Positions 1 through 9,928 are shown, numbered from the stretch's first letter. The stretch is 44,115 bases of DNA from Alphaproteobacteria bacterium (GCA_017479985.1 JAFVBL010000022.1:1-44115), one strand, 5' to 3'. Made by a program: numbers and translations. The notes: a model not told the origin generated them from the letters alone.

Positions 1-132
1 CTATCTGATTTTGTGAAAAATTATCAACATTATTATAATTTTGACAGACCTCATAAAGCTCTTGATTTTTTTACTCCTTTCGGATACTTGTTTAATATCT
101 CTTCTGCTCCAAAAGAGTCTCTTATGTTCTGA
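1..132 (+). CDS. IS transposase, C-terminal fragment (integrase-core type)
   Basis: The window opens inside a reading frame that ends at a TGA at 130-132 and encodes 43 residues. The stretch YYNFDRPHKAL followed by a TPF segment is typical of the end of the DDE integrase core in IS481/IS3-like transposases, where a YN.xRPHxAL motif follows the catalytic glutamate. Catalytic residues would lie upstream of the window, so intactness cannot be judged. The AT-rich stretch from 133 to about 230 probably holds the IS end, but I could not define its inverted repeat. The next gene starts at 247, so the element ends in the short gap between. Confidence 0.7.
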   Translation, partial: LSDFVKNYQHYYNFDRPHKALDFFTPFGYLFNISSAPKESLMF

Positions 133-246
133 ACTAGAACATTTTTATTGCATTATTTGAACAAGTGTCTACAATATAAAAAATGTCTTTAACAAAATTT
201 TATCACTTCGCCGCTAAATTGAAGTATAAATTTAAGGAGAAAAAAT

Positions 247-954
247 ATGGCATACGTTCTGTGGGGATTTATTTTCGGCTTGTTTATTCCGTATTTGGCA
301 CGGCGAATCGGAAAATTGATGCCGGCAACAATGGGTTATATTCTGCTGAAGCTGTTTATTCCGGCGCGTATGACCTCATATAAAAAACTTGAGGCAAACC
401 CAAAGTATATGGAGCTTTATAAACGTTATGCGATGCGCAGTATCGGTTGGGGCATTTTTACCGCCGCAGCATCATATTTGTTTGCCGTAAACTTTGCCGA
501 CGGTTTTGCGTGGTGGTATATAATTTTTGTATGGCTTTTGCTGTTGCTTGTTGAAATCGACAAACGTTTTGAGTTGTTGCCGGACATCATCACTTGGCCG
601 CTGTTATTGCTCGGATTTGCGTATGCGGCACAAAAAGGCCCTTGGCTCGCAACGCCCGATCTTACTTTTTTAAGCTATACACAAAACAGTGCACTCGGTG
701 CAATTATGGGCTATATTATTCCGGTGATTGCCAGTATGTTCTTGGTTTGGAAATATCCGGACGCATTCGGCGGCGGTGATATTAAATTACTCTGTGCCAT
801 CGGGGCGTGGGTCGGTATGGACGTTATTGCCTATATTATTCTCGGCTCGTGCGTTATTTTCGGTGCAACCTGTCTGATAAACAAAAAGCGCGTCGGACCG
901 TTTGGCCCTTCTATTGTATATGCAACCTTGATTTTATGTCTGTTGCTGTTCTAG
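247..954 (+). CDS. Prepilin peptidase, A24 family, minimal form
   Basis: Polytopic membrane protein of 235 residues with about six hydrophobic segments. Two conserved aspartates of the A24 aspartyl protease family are visible: D105 in VEIDKRF and D178 in FGGGDIKL, the GxGDxK motif. The enzyme cleaves the leader of type IV prepilins at the inner membrane. The N-terminal cytoplasmic domain with paired CxxC motifs and the N-methylase part of full PilD is absent, so it resembles TadV/CpaA-type or protease-only forms. The start is supported by an AAGGAG-type ribosome site a few bases upstream. Two pilin-like genes at 37841-39102 are likely substrates, although they are far away. A double AAA ATPase follows after 13 bases, probably in the same transcript. 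Confidence 0.85.
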   Translation: MAYVLWGFIFGLFIPYLARRIGKLMPATMGYILLKLFIPARMTSYKKLEANPKYMELYKRYAMRSIGWGIFTAAASYLFAVNFADGFAWWYIIFVWLLLLLVEIDKRFELLPDIITWPLLLLGFAYAAQKGPWLATPDLTFLSYTQNSALGAIMGYIIPVIASMFLVWKYPDAFGGGDIKLLCAIGAWVGMDVIAYIILGSCVIFGATCLINKKRVGPFGPSIVYATLILCLLLF

Positions 955-967
955 CGGAGTTTTTTTA

Positions 968-2809
968 ATGGGTGCCGGTTTTGAAATCAGTAACAATGTG
1001 GAAAAGACACTTTTTCAACGCGAAATAGAAGTACTCTACGGCAAAAAAGAAAATCCCGCCAAAGTCGCCGAATTGCTTTGCGATTATTTTTTGAAATATT
1101 ATAAAGAAGATGAAGATGTCGAATTTGCCGTTAAATATTTTAAAAAGATATACAAAAAGTATGATGAAGATGAATTGCCGGTTCGCTTCTTTTTGGAATT
1201 TGCGCGTTTGTACATCAATACTCTGCGGCACCACGCTTCCGTAATGACCGGAGCGGAAGTTGCCGATTTATGCCAAAATGCCTTATCTTTGTTGGAATAC
1301 GCAAAATCACGCGACCCGAAAAGCCGTACGTTGTTTCTGTATCTTGCCCGTTTCTATCGCTTGAATTTGGATACGGAAATCTTTCGCAAAGTCGATGCTC
1401 AGAAAATGGCGGAACAATATTTTAATTTAGCAATCAGTTACGGCAGCGAAAAAGCGGCAGAAGAATATAAAACTTTTGTCAGTACCAACAAGGTTTCTAC
1501 ATCTTTTGACTTTTTAAATGCCAATAAAAATTTGGTCAAAATATCCGATGCCGTTTTAAATAATATCGAGACAAACAACTTTTCAATGTTGCTATACGGA
1601 CCGGAAGGAAGCGGCAAAGACAGTTTTGTGCAATATCTGCGCCAAAAAATCTCCGAGCATTATCAGGAAAAAAACAAAACTGCGGATATCTGTACGATTA
1701 CGCCGCTTAATTTTGAAGACAGCTTTTTCAAAATCAAGCCGACGGCCCATCTGATTATTATTCGTGATGAATTCGGTGTATTGCTCAAAGATATGAAACG
1801 CTGCTACACCATTGCCGAAAAAGTTAAAGCACAGATTCAGAATGTGGTGTTGATTGTCAATGATATTGATACATTACCTAAAGATTTTATAACCAATTTT
1901 TTATTTAAAATTAAGTTCGGTTATATGAATGAAGAACAGGAAGAAGCCGCATACGAATTGTTTTTTGACAATCCGCCGCCGCAAGAACTGAACACAATCA
2001 GCGGCTTGGTGATTGACGATTTTTCACGCATAAAAAAACAGGCTCATTATTTGCATATCAACGATAATACAGAGATTATGCGGCTGATTAAAGATGAACT
2101 GAAACTCAAATTCGGCGGACACGAATATCAAAAACCGCTGACAACGTTTGATTCAAAACTCGTAAACTGTGATACGGATATTGATGCCTTGGTGGAACGT
2201 CTGCGTTATTATGACAAAGAAAATCCGTTCTCTATGTTGATTTACGGACCGCCGGGAACGGGAAAGAGTTATTTTCTGCGCTATTTGGCACAGACTATCG
2301 GTATTAACACGGTTGAAAAGAAACCGGCGGAGTTGTTTTCCAAATATCAGGGCCAACCGGCGAAAAATGTTCTGACAATGTTTGAAGAAGCCGAAGAAAA
2401 AGATGCAATGCTGATTATTGACGAGGTAGAAGGCATTATTTCCGAACGCGGTAAAGATAATAATGAAAATAAGTGGAAAAGCGATATGACAAACACTTTT
2501 CTGTCTTCAATGGAAAGTTGCCGTGTACCGTTTGCCGGCACTTCAAACCACTTAAAGCGTATAGATAAAGCCATTTTACGCCGCTTTGTATTCAAATTGC
2601 ATTTTGATTATCTGACGCCTTCTCAAGCACGCTATGCCTTTGAAAAAATATTCGGACTTATGGCACCGTGGGAACTTTCGGAAATGCAACATTTAACCAG
2701 CGGCGATTTTTCGGTTGTCAAGAAAAAAGCGCTGATTTTGGGTTGTTTAAATGATGTGACACAACTCTGCCGAATGCTGAAAGAAGAACTCGAAAACAAA
2801 GAAGCATAA
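968..2809 (+). CDS. Double-module AAA ATPase, function unknown
   Basis: A protein of 613 residues. Residues 1-170 are helical with TPR/Sel1-like character. Residues about 180-370 form a P-loop-like module with an altered Walker A (GPEGSGKD, 211-218) and no clear Walker B, so it is probably catalytically weak. Residues about 400-600 form a complete AAA module: Walker A GPPGTGKS (427-434), Walker B with D485-E486, a sensor-1-like N527 in GTSNH and an arginine pair at 538-539. An upstream partly dead module with a C-terminal live one recalls hexameric remodelling ATPases, but I cannot assign a family. It lies 13 bases after the prepilin peptidase gene, so a role in the same envelope process is possible but unproven. 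Confidence 0.7.
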   Translation: MGAGFEISNNVEKTLFQREIEVLYGKKENPAKVAELLCDYFLKYYKEDEDVEFAVKYFKKIYKKYDEDELPVRFFLEFARLYINTLRHHASVMTGAEVADLCQNALSLLEYAKSRDPKSRTLFLYLARFYRLNLDTEIFRKVDAQKMAEQYFNLAISYGSEKAAEEYKTFVSTNKVSTSFDFLNANKNLVKISDAVLNNIETNNFSMLLYGPEGSGKDSFVQYLRQKISEHYQEKNKTADICTITPLNFEDSFFKIKPTAHLIIIRDEFGVLLKDMKRCYTIAEKVKAQIQNVVLIVNDIDTLPKDFITNFLFKIKFGYMNEEQEEAAYELFFDNPPPQELNTISGLVIDDFSRIKKQAHYLHINDNTEIMRLIKDELKLKFGGHEYQKPLTTFDSKLVNCDTDIDALVERLRYYDKENPFSMLIYGPPGTGKSYFLRYLAQTIGINTVEKKPAELFSKYQGQPAKNVLTMFEEAEEKDAMLIIDEVEGIISERGKDNNENKWKSDMTNTFLSSMESCRVPFAGTSNHLKRIDKAILRRFVFKLHFDYLTPSQARYAFEKIFGLMAPWELSEMQHLTSGDFSVVKKKALILGCLNDVTQLCRMLKEELENKEA

Positions 2810-2830
2810 AAAATTTTTTCCGTGCTCTTA

Positions 2831-2871
2831 TTGACTTTACAATCTTGCAACACTAACTAAGGTATTAGTTA
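2831..2871 (+). promoter_or_regulatory. Putative groE promoter with overlapping palindrome
   Basis: A sigma-70-like promoter can be read: TTGACT at 2831-2836, a 17-base spacer and TAACTA at 2854-2859. The -10 is also the left arm of a perfect inverted repeat, TAACTAA-GGTA-TTAGTTA (2854-2871). This is not the CIRCE operator. Its position over the start site suggests a repressor site or a short leader hairpin. No convincing RpoH-type promoter was seen. Confidence 0.5.
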
Positions 2872-2902
2872 CGTTAAAACTTTTATTTTAGGAGTGAAAT
2901 TT

Positions 2903-3190
2903 ATGAATATTAAACCTTTACACGACAAAGTTTTGATTAAACGAGTCGATGAAGAAACAAGAACCGCCGGCGGAATCATTATTCCGGATACGGCAAAAGA
3001 AAAACCGTCCGAAGGCATTGTGGAGGCCGTGGGCAACGGTTTCAGAACCGAAGAGGGCAAAGTTCTGCCGATGAGCGTAAAAGTCGGTGACCGCGTTTTG
3101 TTTGCCAAATGGGGCGGCACGGAAATCAAATTGGGCGGTGAAACGCGCCTGATTGTTAAAGAAGCCGATATTTTGGCAGTGGTTGAATAA
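2903..3190 (+). CDS. groES: Co-chaperonin GroES
   Basis: A 95-residue protein beginning [14 protein letters not shown], the standard GroES N-terminus. The mobile loop region ([18 protein letters not shown]) and the C-terminal ILAVVE are present, and the length matches the family. It forms the heptameric lid that closes the GroEL folding chamber. A GTG three codons upstream (2894) overlaps the AGGAG ribosome site, so the ATG at 2903 is chosen. groEL follows after 26 bases in the usual groESL operon, and a palindromic promoter lies upstream. Confidence 0.97.
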   Translation: MNIKPLHDKVLIKRVDEETRTAGGIIIPDTAKEKPSEGIVEAVGNGFRTEEGKVLPMSVKVGDRVLFAKWGGTEIKLGGETRLIVKEADILAVVE

Positions 3191-3198
3191 TTTTATAA

Positions 3199-4857
<1,659 letters not shown>

Positions 4858-4874
4858 TTTTCATTGTTGTGCCG

Positions 4875-4912
4875 AAAGTCCTTTGTTTTGCAAAAAGCAA
4901 AGGACTTTTTTA
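4875..4912 (+). terminator. Intrinsic terminator of groESL
   Basis: An 11-base perfect stem, AAAGTCCTTTG at 4875-4885 with CAAAGGACTTT at 4898-4908, is followed by a T run. Confidence 0.9.
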
Positions 4913-5016
4913 TTTCTGCCGCATTTTATATTTTTATCGAAAAAAAAACTTGCAATTACAGAAGATTCTATGTATAACCTTTTCAAAACATCAAACTTTA
5001 TTTAAAAGGTAGGAAA

Positions 5017-5481
5017 ATGGCTAGAGTTACTGTTGAAGATTGTATTGATAAAATTCCGAATCGTTATGATTTGGTTCTGGTTGCCGCACAAAGAGCAAAG
5101 GATATTTCTGCCGGTTCGCCGATTCAGGTTAATCGTGATAATGATAAAAATTCCGTTGTGGCTTTGCGTGAAATTTCGGAGAATCGTGTCAGCATTGAAG
5201 ATTTGCAGCGTTCTCTCGTGATGGGACAGCAAAAGTTTGTTGAAGTTGAAGAACCGGAAGATGAAGAAGTTGAAATAATCTCCGCCGAAAAAGAGTTGGC
5301 GGCTTTGGACGCACAATTCTCAAGCGATATGATTAGTGACGAGGATTTGAACAACACGATGCAGATTCACGGCGATGATGACGATGATGACTTGGATTTG
5401 GACGCCGATGACGGTATCGACTTTGACGACAGTGCCGATTTTGATGACGATTCATTCGACGATATGGAAGATTTAGATTAA
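5017..5481 (+). CDS. rpoZ: RNA polymerase omega subunit with long acidic tail
   Basis: The N-terminus MARVTVEDCIDKIPNRYDLVLVAAQRAKDI is the classic omega fold, with the RA/AKxI and ALREI segments. Omega helps assemble beta-prime into RNA polymerase and is part of one ppGpp site in proteobacteria. At 154 residues it is longer than usual (roughly 70-130). From about residue 75 the tail is strongly acidic, ending in runs of Asp. The next gene is rsh, the ppGpp synthetase/hydrolase, a conserved arrangement. An AAGGTAGG ribosome site supports the start. A terminator-like hairpin separates it from rsh. Confidence 0.93.
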   Translation: MARVTVEDCIDKIPNRYDLVLVAAQRAKDISAGSPIQVNRDNDKNSVVALREISENRVSIEDLQRSLVMGQQKFVEVEEPEDEEVEIISAEKELAALDAQFSSDMISDEDLNNTMQIHGDDDDDDLDLDADDGIDFDDSADFDDDSFDDMEDLD

Positions 5482-5507
5482 AAATTTTTTCATATTAAAC
5501 TTTTATT

Positions 5508-5550
5508 AAAGCAAAACATACTATTTTAAAGGGTGCGTTTTGCTTTTTTT
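5508..5550 (+). terminator. Intrinsic terminator/attenuator between rpoZ and rsh
   Basis: AAAGCAAAAC (5508-5517) pairs perfectly with GTTTTGCTTT (5537-5546), and a T run ends the hairpin only about 15 bases before the rsh start. It may end rpoZ messages or attenuate rsh, for which I saw no separate strong promoter. Confidence 0.7.
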
Positions 5551-5564
5551 ATTTGGGAGAGTGT

Positions 5565-7706
5565 ATGTTACGACAATACGAACTGGTGGATTTGGTAAAA
5601 TCTTACGACCCTTATGCGGACGAAGATGCCCTTAACCGTGCCTATGTGTTTGCGCTCAAAAAGCACGGCTCACAAATCCGTACGTCCGGTGACCCGTACT
5701 ATTCTCATCCGATTGAAGTTGCCGGTATTCTAACAAAATACAAGCTTGACTCCGCTTCCATTATTGCCGCGCTGCTGCACGATACCGTTGAAGATACGGA
5801 TACAACACTTGATGAAATTAAAAATTTATTCGGCGAACAGGTGGCTCAGCTTGTGGACGGACTGACAAAGCTTGCAATGCTTGAACATAAGTCTGGTTCG
5901 AGTAAACAGGCCGAAAACTTTCGTAAATTATTGCTTGCTATGTCGGAAGATATCCGCGTTTTGCTGATAAAGCTTGCCGATCGCCTGCATAATATGCGTA
6001 CTTTGCATTTTTGCCCGCCGGAAAAACGTGCACGTATCGCTCGTGAAACACTTGATATTTACGCACCTCTCGCCGAACGCATCGGTATGGACGAAATCAA
6101 GGAAGAAATGGACGAGATTGCATTTGCCGAACTTTATAAAGAAGCGCACGATTCTATTGTTACACGCTTAAACTTTTTGCGTGAACAAGGCAACAATGTT
6201 GTCCCTAAAATCATTAAACAACTTGAAACGGATATGGCAGATAACGGTATTCATTGTACCATTACCGGCCGTGAGAAATCACCTTATTCCATTTGGCGTA
6301 AAATGCAGCTGAAAAATGCTTCGTTTGAGCAGCTATCAGATATAATGGCATTCCGCATCTGCGTTGATTCGGTGGCGGACTGCTATCAGGCGCTCGGAAT
6401 TATTCACAGTAAATATCATATGGTGCCGCGCCGTTTCAAAGACTATATTTCAACGCCTAAACCAAACGGATATCAATCATTGCATACCGGTGTTATCGGA
6501 CCGCTTGATGTCAGGATTGAAGTGCAAATACGCACATACGAAATGCACGAAGTCAACGAAAAAGGTGTGGCGGCACACTGGGCGTATAAACAAGGACAGC
6601 ATACCGAAGGCAAAAACTTCCGTTGGGTGCGTGAACTGCTCGAAATTTTGGAGCAAGCACAGAATCCTGACGAATTTTTGGAAAACACCAAGCTCGAGAT
6701 GTATAATGACCAAGTGTTTTGCTTTACGCCTAAGGGCGATTTAATCGGGTTGCCGATGGGTTCAACGCCGGTTGATTTTGCTTATGCAATTCACTCAAAT
6801 GTGGGAAATACATGTGTCGGCGCAAAAATCAACGGCGAAATAAAACCGCTCCGCACTATTTTACAAAACGGTGACCAAGTTGAAGTTCTGACTTCAAAAA
6901 ATCAACACCCGTCGCTTGAATGGGACAGATTTGTCGTTACCGGCAAAGCCAAGGCCGCCATTCGCCGTTATGTGCGCATAAACAAACGAGAACAATTCAT
7001 TGCTCTCGGTAAAGAAATCGTCGATAAGCTGTTTAAAGCGGAAGATCAGGAATTCTCCGAAAAAGAACTGGTTAAATATCTTTCGAATTTTGAAGCCGAA
7101 ACAGTTGATGACGTTTATGCCAAAGTCGGTGAAGGATTGGTTACCGGTTGGGACGTGTTGCGTATTATGCATCCGGCGTATCGACAATCCAAATTGGAAA
7201 AGGTTGTCAGTGCCATTAAACTTCCGGTATTCAGCAAAAAAGACAAAGCCAAGAAAGATTCGCTCAAAATCCGTGGTTTGATTGACGGTATGGCCGTACA
7301 TTTTGCCGGCTGCTGCCACCCGTTGCCGGGGGATCGTATTGTCGGCATTGTTACCACCGGAAAAGGAGTTACCATTCACACAATGGATTGCCCGTCGTTG
7401 CATAACTATGACCAAGAGCCGGAACGCTGGCTCGATGTTGATTGGGGCCCGGACGCCGAGCAAGAAAAACACGTTGCCCGTTTGAAACTGATGCTCAGCA
7501 ACGAACCTGGCGCACTCGCCGAGGTGGCAAATATTGTTGCCAAGGCCGAGGCCAATATTATCAACTTGAATATTACGTATCGCACATTAAGTTATTTTGA
7601 AATATTGCTTGATATTGAAATCCGCAATGTCGACCAATTAAATAATCTGATTTTAAGTATGCGTGCCGAAAAACTCATCAGCTATGTGGCACGTGCAAAC
7701 AAATAA
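5565..7706 (+). CDS. Bifunctional (p)ppGpp synthetase/hydrolase Rsh
   Basis: A 713-residue Rel/SpoT homologue, normal length. The N-terminal HD hydrolase domain has HD at 72-73 in LLHDTVEDT. The synthetase domain carries RFKDYISTPKPNGYQSLHT and the catalytic EVQIRT. A TGS domain (about 380-440, CFTPKGDLIGLPMGSTPVDFAY) and a C-terminal ACT domain follow. Both catalytic halves look intact, so it should make and degrade the stringent-response alarmone in the cytosol. The ATG at 5565 has GGGAGA just upstream; a TTG four codons earlier overlaps that site and is rejected. It is followed by a DUF2062 gene and acpS. The pdxJ and lepB-rnc-era genes often found in this alphaproteobacterial cluster are missing. 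Confidence 0.95.
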   Translation: MLRQYELVDLVKSYDPYADEDALNRAYVFALKKHGSQIRTSGDPYYSHPIEVAGILTKYKLDSASIIAALLHDTVEDTDTTLDEIKNLFGEQVAQLVDGLTKLAMLEHKSGSSKQAENFRKLLLAMSEDIRVLLIKLADRLHNMRTLHFCPPEKRARIARETLDIYAPLAERIGMDEIKEEMDEIAFAELYKEAHDSIVTRLNFLREQGNNVVPKIIKQLETDMADNGIHCTITGREKSPYSIWRKMQLKNASFEQLSDIMAFRICVDSVADCYQALGIIHSKYHMVPRRFKDYISTPKPNGYQSLHTGVIGPLDVRIEVQIRTYEMHEVNEKGVAAHWAYKQGQHTEGKNFRWVRELLEILEQAQNPDEFLENTKLEMYNDQVFCFTPKGDLIGLPMGSTPVDFAYAIHSNVGNTCVGAKINGEIKPLRTILQNGDQVEVLTSKNQHPSLEWDRFVVTGKAKAAIRRYVRINKREQFIALGKEIVDKLFKAEDQEFSEKELVKYLSNFEAETVDDVYAKVGEGLVTGWDVLRIMHPAYRQSKLEKVVSAIKLPVFSKKDKAKKDSLKIRGLIDGMAVHFAGCCHPLPGDRIVGIVTTGKGVTIHTMDCPSLHNYDQEPERWLDVDWGPDAEQEKHVARLKLMLSNEPGALAEVANIVAKAEANIINLNITYRTLSYFEILLDIEIRNVDQLNNLILSMRAEKLISYVARANK

Positions 7707-7714
7707 CGAGGTAT

Positions 7715-8242
7715 ATGGTGGAAAGTGTTAAAAGCTACTTCAGTCGCTGGATAAAAAAATTTTTGGTGCAGCTTAAACGGCTTAAAGGCACCCCCTACTC
7801 TATTGCTGCCGGTTTTGCGTGCGGCGTTGCGATTTCGTTTACGCCCTTTATCGGCTTTCATCTTATTTTAGCGGCTGTTACCGCGTGGATTATCCGCGGC
7901 AATATCGTATCATCGGCCCTCGGTACCGTTATCGGCAACCCGTGGACATTTCCGTTTATCTGGATTGCGGTTCTTTCTACCGGACGCTTTTTGTTGGGAG
8001 ATATTGCCTCCGCCGACCACGTCAATTTTATCAAGACTTTCGAGTATGCAAGCAAAGCCCTGTTTACGCTTAATTTCAAAAATTTCGGCCGCGATGTTTG
8101 GCCGATTGTGTTTCCGATGATGATCGGTTGCATACCGTATTATATCATATCGTGGTTTGTATCGTTTAAACTCATCAAAATTATGCTTGAGCAAATGGCA
8201 ATACGCCGCGCCAATCGTTTGGCACAACGGGAGAAAAAATAA
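7715..8242 (+). CDS. DUF2062 membrane protein
   Basis: A 175-residue protein with a basic N-terminus (KKFLVQLKRLKGTPYSIAAG) and three or four hydrophobic helices. The GVAISFTPFIGFH and GTVIGNPWTFPFIW segments are hallmarks of the DUF2062 family. The molecular role is unknown. It lies 8 bases after rsh, and its stop overlaps the acpS start (TAATG), so the three genes are very probably co-transcribed. The family is commonly found between rsh and acpS in alphaproteobacteria. Confidence 0.85.
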   Translation: MVESVKSYFSRWIKKFLVQLKRLKGTPYSIAAGFACGVAISFTPFIGFHLILAAVTAWIIRGNIVSSALGTVIGNPWTFPFIWIAVLSTGRFLLGDIASADHVNFIKTFEYASKALFTLNFKNFGRDVWPIVFPMMIGCIPYYIISWFVSFKLIKIMLEQMAIRRANRLAQREKK

Positions 8243-8634
8243 TGATTATCGGACTGGGAAATGACATTGTCAACATTGAACGAATCCGCAATTCATCGGA
8301 CTATCTCCAACATTTTGCCGCGCGCATTCTGGGCCCCGATGAACAAGCCGAAATCCGCCGGAACGGTGCTGCCGATGATGCGCGTTTTCGTGAATTGCTG
8401 GCAAAATATTATGCTGCAAAAGAGGCTTTTGCCAAAGCGCTCGGCACCGGTTTCCGCGACGGTATTTTCTTGAAAGATATCCAAGTATTGCATAACCAGC
8501 TGGGCAAGCCGGAACTTAAAATCAGCGGCACGGCGGCGCAATATTTGCATAAACTTACGGCAAATCCGAAGTTATTTATCACTTTGAGCGATGATATGCC
8601 GTTTGCATTTGCCGTTGCGATTATTGAAGGATAA
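8242..8634 (+). CDS. acpS: Holo-[acyl-carrier-protein] synthase
   Basis: A 130-residue AcpS-type phosphopantetheinyl transferase that moves 4'-phosphopantetheine from CoA to the serine of apo-ACP. The Mg-binding aspartate D8 lies in GLGNDIVNIERI, and E61 in KYYAAKEAFAKALGTG is the second signature. Length is normal. The start codon overlaps the stop of the upstream DUF2062 gene, implying translational coupling. A methyltransferase gene follows after 11 bases instead of the usual lepB. Confidence 0.95.
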   Translation: MIIGLGNDIVNIERIRNSSDYLQHFAARILGPDEQAEIRRNGAADDARFRELLAKYYAAKEAFAKALGTGFRDGIFLKDIQVLHNQLGKPELKISGTAAQYLHKLTANPKLFITLSDDMPFAFAVAIIEG

Positions 8635-8645
8635 GGACATTTGCC

Positions 8646-9272
8646 GTGGCTAATATTCTGTGGACTTTATTGTATTTTTTTCTGGTAGTTGATGTTGCGT
8701 TTATTGTTGTTGCCGGCATCGTTTTTACATATTTTCTGTTTGCTTCACGTTTTATGCGTTCTTCACCGCCGGTGCCGACCGTCGGTAAGGTTAAGCAAGG
8801 TATGTTGAATGCGGTTGAAGAATATATCAAAGGCAAACCGCACGCAAATGTTGTTGATTTGGGCAGCGGTTGGGGTTCGCTTTTATTGCCGCTTGCTGCA
8901 AAATATCCGCAGCATACGTTTATCGGTTATGAACGGGTGCGATTACCTTATATAATCAGCCGTTTCCGTGCACGCAAACTGCCGAATGTACATATTTATC
9001 GTCAAGATTTTTTTACGGCCGATTTTTCCGATGTTGATGCGATTATGTGCTTTCAGCTTGCCGCAATTATGCAAAAGTTGTTGTCTTATTTACGTCAGCA
9101 TATCAGCAAAACCGTGCGTATTTATGTCAATCGCTATCCGTTTAAGGATTTAATACCGCTTGAAAAAATTTCGATAGAAGGCGATTATGCCGTTTATTAT
9201 GTGTATGACATTAAGCCGGATAAATCTGTTCATCAGCACGAAGCTATTTTAAAATCCGGAGAATGGAGTTAA
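8646..9272 (+). CDS. Membrane-anchored class I SAM methyltransferase (FAM173-like)
   Basis: A 208-residue protein. Residues about 5-33 form one transmembrane helix, followed by a Rossmann methyltransferase domain with motif I DLGSGWG (71-77) and an acidic GYERV after strand 2. An N-terminal membrane anchor plus this DLGSG fold resembles the FAM173/ATPSCKMT lysine methyltransferases that act on membrane proteins, so a membrane-protein substrate is plausible but not demonstrated. The start is a GTG at 8646, 11 bases after acpS. The last codons contain a 17-base stretch identical to the start of each copy of the tandem repeat array just downstream. Confidence 0.65.
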   Translation: MANILWTLLYFFLVVDVAFIVVAGIVFTYFLFASRFMRSSPPVPTVGKVKQGMLNAVEEYIKGKPHANVVDLGSGWGSLLLPLAAKYPQHTFIGYERVRLPYIISRFRARKLPNVHIYRQDFFTADFSDVDAIMCFQLAAIMQKLLSYLRQHISKTVRIYVNRYPFKDLIPLEKISIEGDYAVYYVYDIKPDKSVHQHEAILKSGEWS

Positions 9273-9328
9273 TACGCAGAAAGATTTAGACAACGTGTAC
9301 AAATGAAATACACGAAACAATAAAGCAA

Positions 9329-9685
9329 CTTAAAATCCGGAGAATGCGTCAGATGCGCCGTTACCCTTTGTGCGCGGTGTACAAAATAGTACATAAGGAA
9401 AAATATGTTATTGGCATCGGTTTGCTTAAAATCCGGAGAATGCGTCAGATGCGCCGTTACCCTTTGTGCACGGTGTACAAAATAGTACATAAGGAAAAAT
9501 ATGTTATTGGCATCGGTTTGCTTAAAATCCGGAGAATGCGTCAGATGCGCCGTTACCTTTTGTGCACGGTGTACAAAATAGTACATAAGGAAAAATATGT
9601 TATTGGCATCGGTTTGCTTAAAATCCGGAGAATGCGTCAGATGCGCCGTTACCCTTTGTGCGCGGTGTACAAAATAGTACATAAG
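9329..9685. repeat. Tandem array of 96-bp repeats (3.7 copies)
   Basis: Near-identical copies start at 9329, 9425, 9521 and 9617; the last stops after 69 bases. Each begins CTTAAAATCCGGAGAATG and holds a small palindrome TGTAC-AAAATA-GTACA. The unit is 32 codons long, so both strands show repeat-length open frames, which I treat as by-products. The final copy is followed by CGCAAAGGGTAAC (inverted match to GTTACCCTTTGTGCG within the unit) and by CGGATTTT (inverted match to AAAATCCG), so copy four plus flank can fold into one long nested hairpin. The first 17 bases also occur in the 3' end of the preceding gene (9249-9265). The rest of 9273-9727 holds nothing else I recognise. Confidence 0.9.
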
Positions 9686-9727
9686 CGCAAAGGGTAACAA
9701 GCAGATGACCATTATACGGATTTTAAA

Positions 9728-9893
9728 AAAGGGGACCGTCTGACCGTACCCCTTCTTCATTCAGACCGAACCGCTTGCGTTAAGGTGGGTGCCATATAAC
9801 CGGACCACGATCCGGACAGGGACAGCTCCCTAAAAGATAATGTTGGCTCGAGTGACATGCGGTTGATACGCATCAGACAGTCTTCCCGTTTCT
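9728..9893 (-). ncRNA. ssrS: 6S RNA
   Basis: About 165 nt read on the minus strand. The 5' GACTGTCTGA pairs with the 3' TCAGACGGTC using G-U pairs, extended by GGGA/UCCC, giving the long closing stem of 6S RNA. The centre contains shorter stems and a large internal loop. The 3' end GGTCCCC runs into a T run. It lies directly downstream of zapA in the same orientation, the conserved proteobacterial zapA-ssrS arrangement. 6S RNA binds housekeeping RNA polymerase as an open-promoter mimic. The identification rests on structure and synteny; a covariance model was not run. Confidence 0.8.
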
Positions 9894-9899
9894 ATTTAA

Positions 9900-9928
9900 A
9901 GTATATAACAAAAAGCCTTTTTTTACAA
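9900..9928 (-). promoter_or_regulatory. Putative promoter of 6S RNA
   Basis: On the minus strand, TTGTAA (9923-9928), a 17-base spacer and TATACT (9900-9905) would start transcription near 9893, exactly where the 6S closing stem begins. The -35 lies inside the loop of the zapA terminator. Confidence 0.6.

Noticed and set aside
183..383. Short plus-strand frame overlapping the prepilin peptidase start
   Set aside because: Lies in a different frame from the peptidase, with no ribosome site and no domain.
9269..9760. Minus-strand 163-codon open frame of 32-residue repeats
   Set aside because: It is produced by the 96-bp tandem repeat (a multiple of three) and runs into the 6S RNA. No ribosome site or domain supports it; the plus strand shows an equally open frame.
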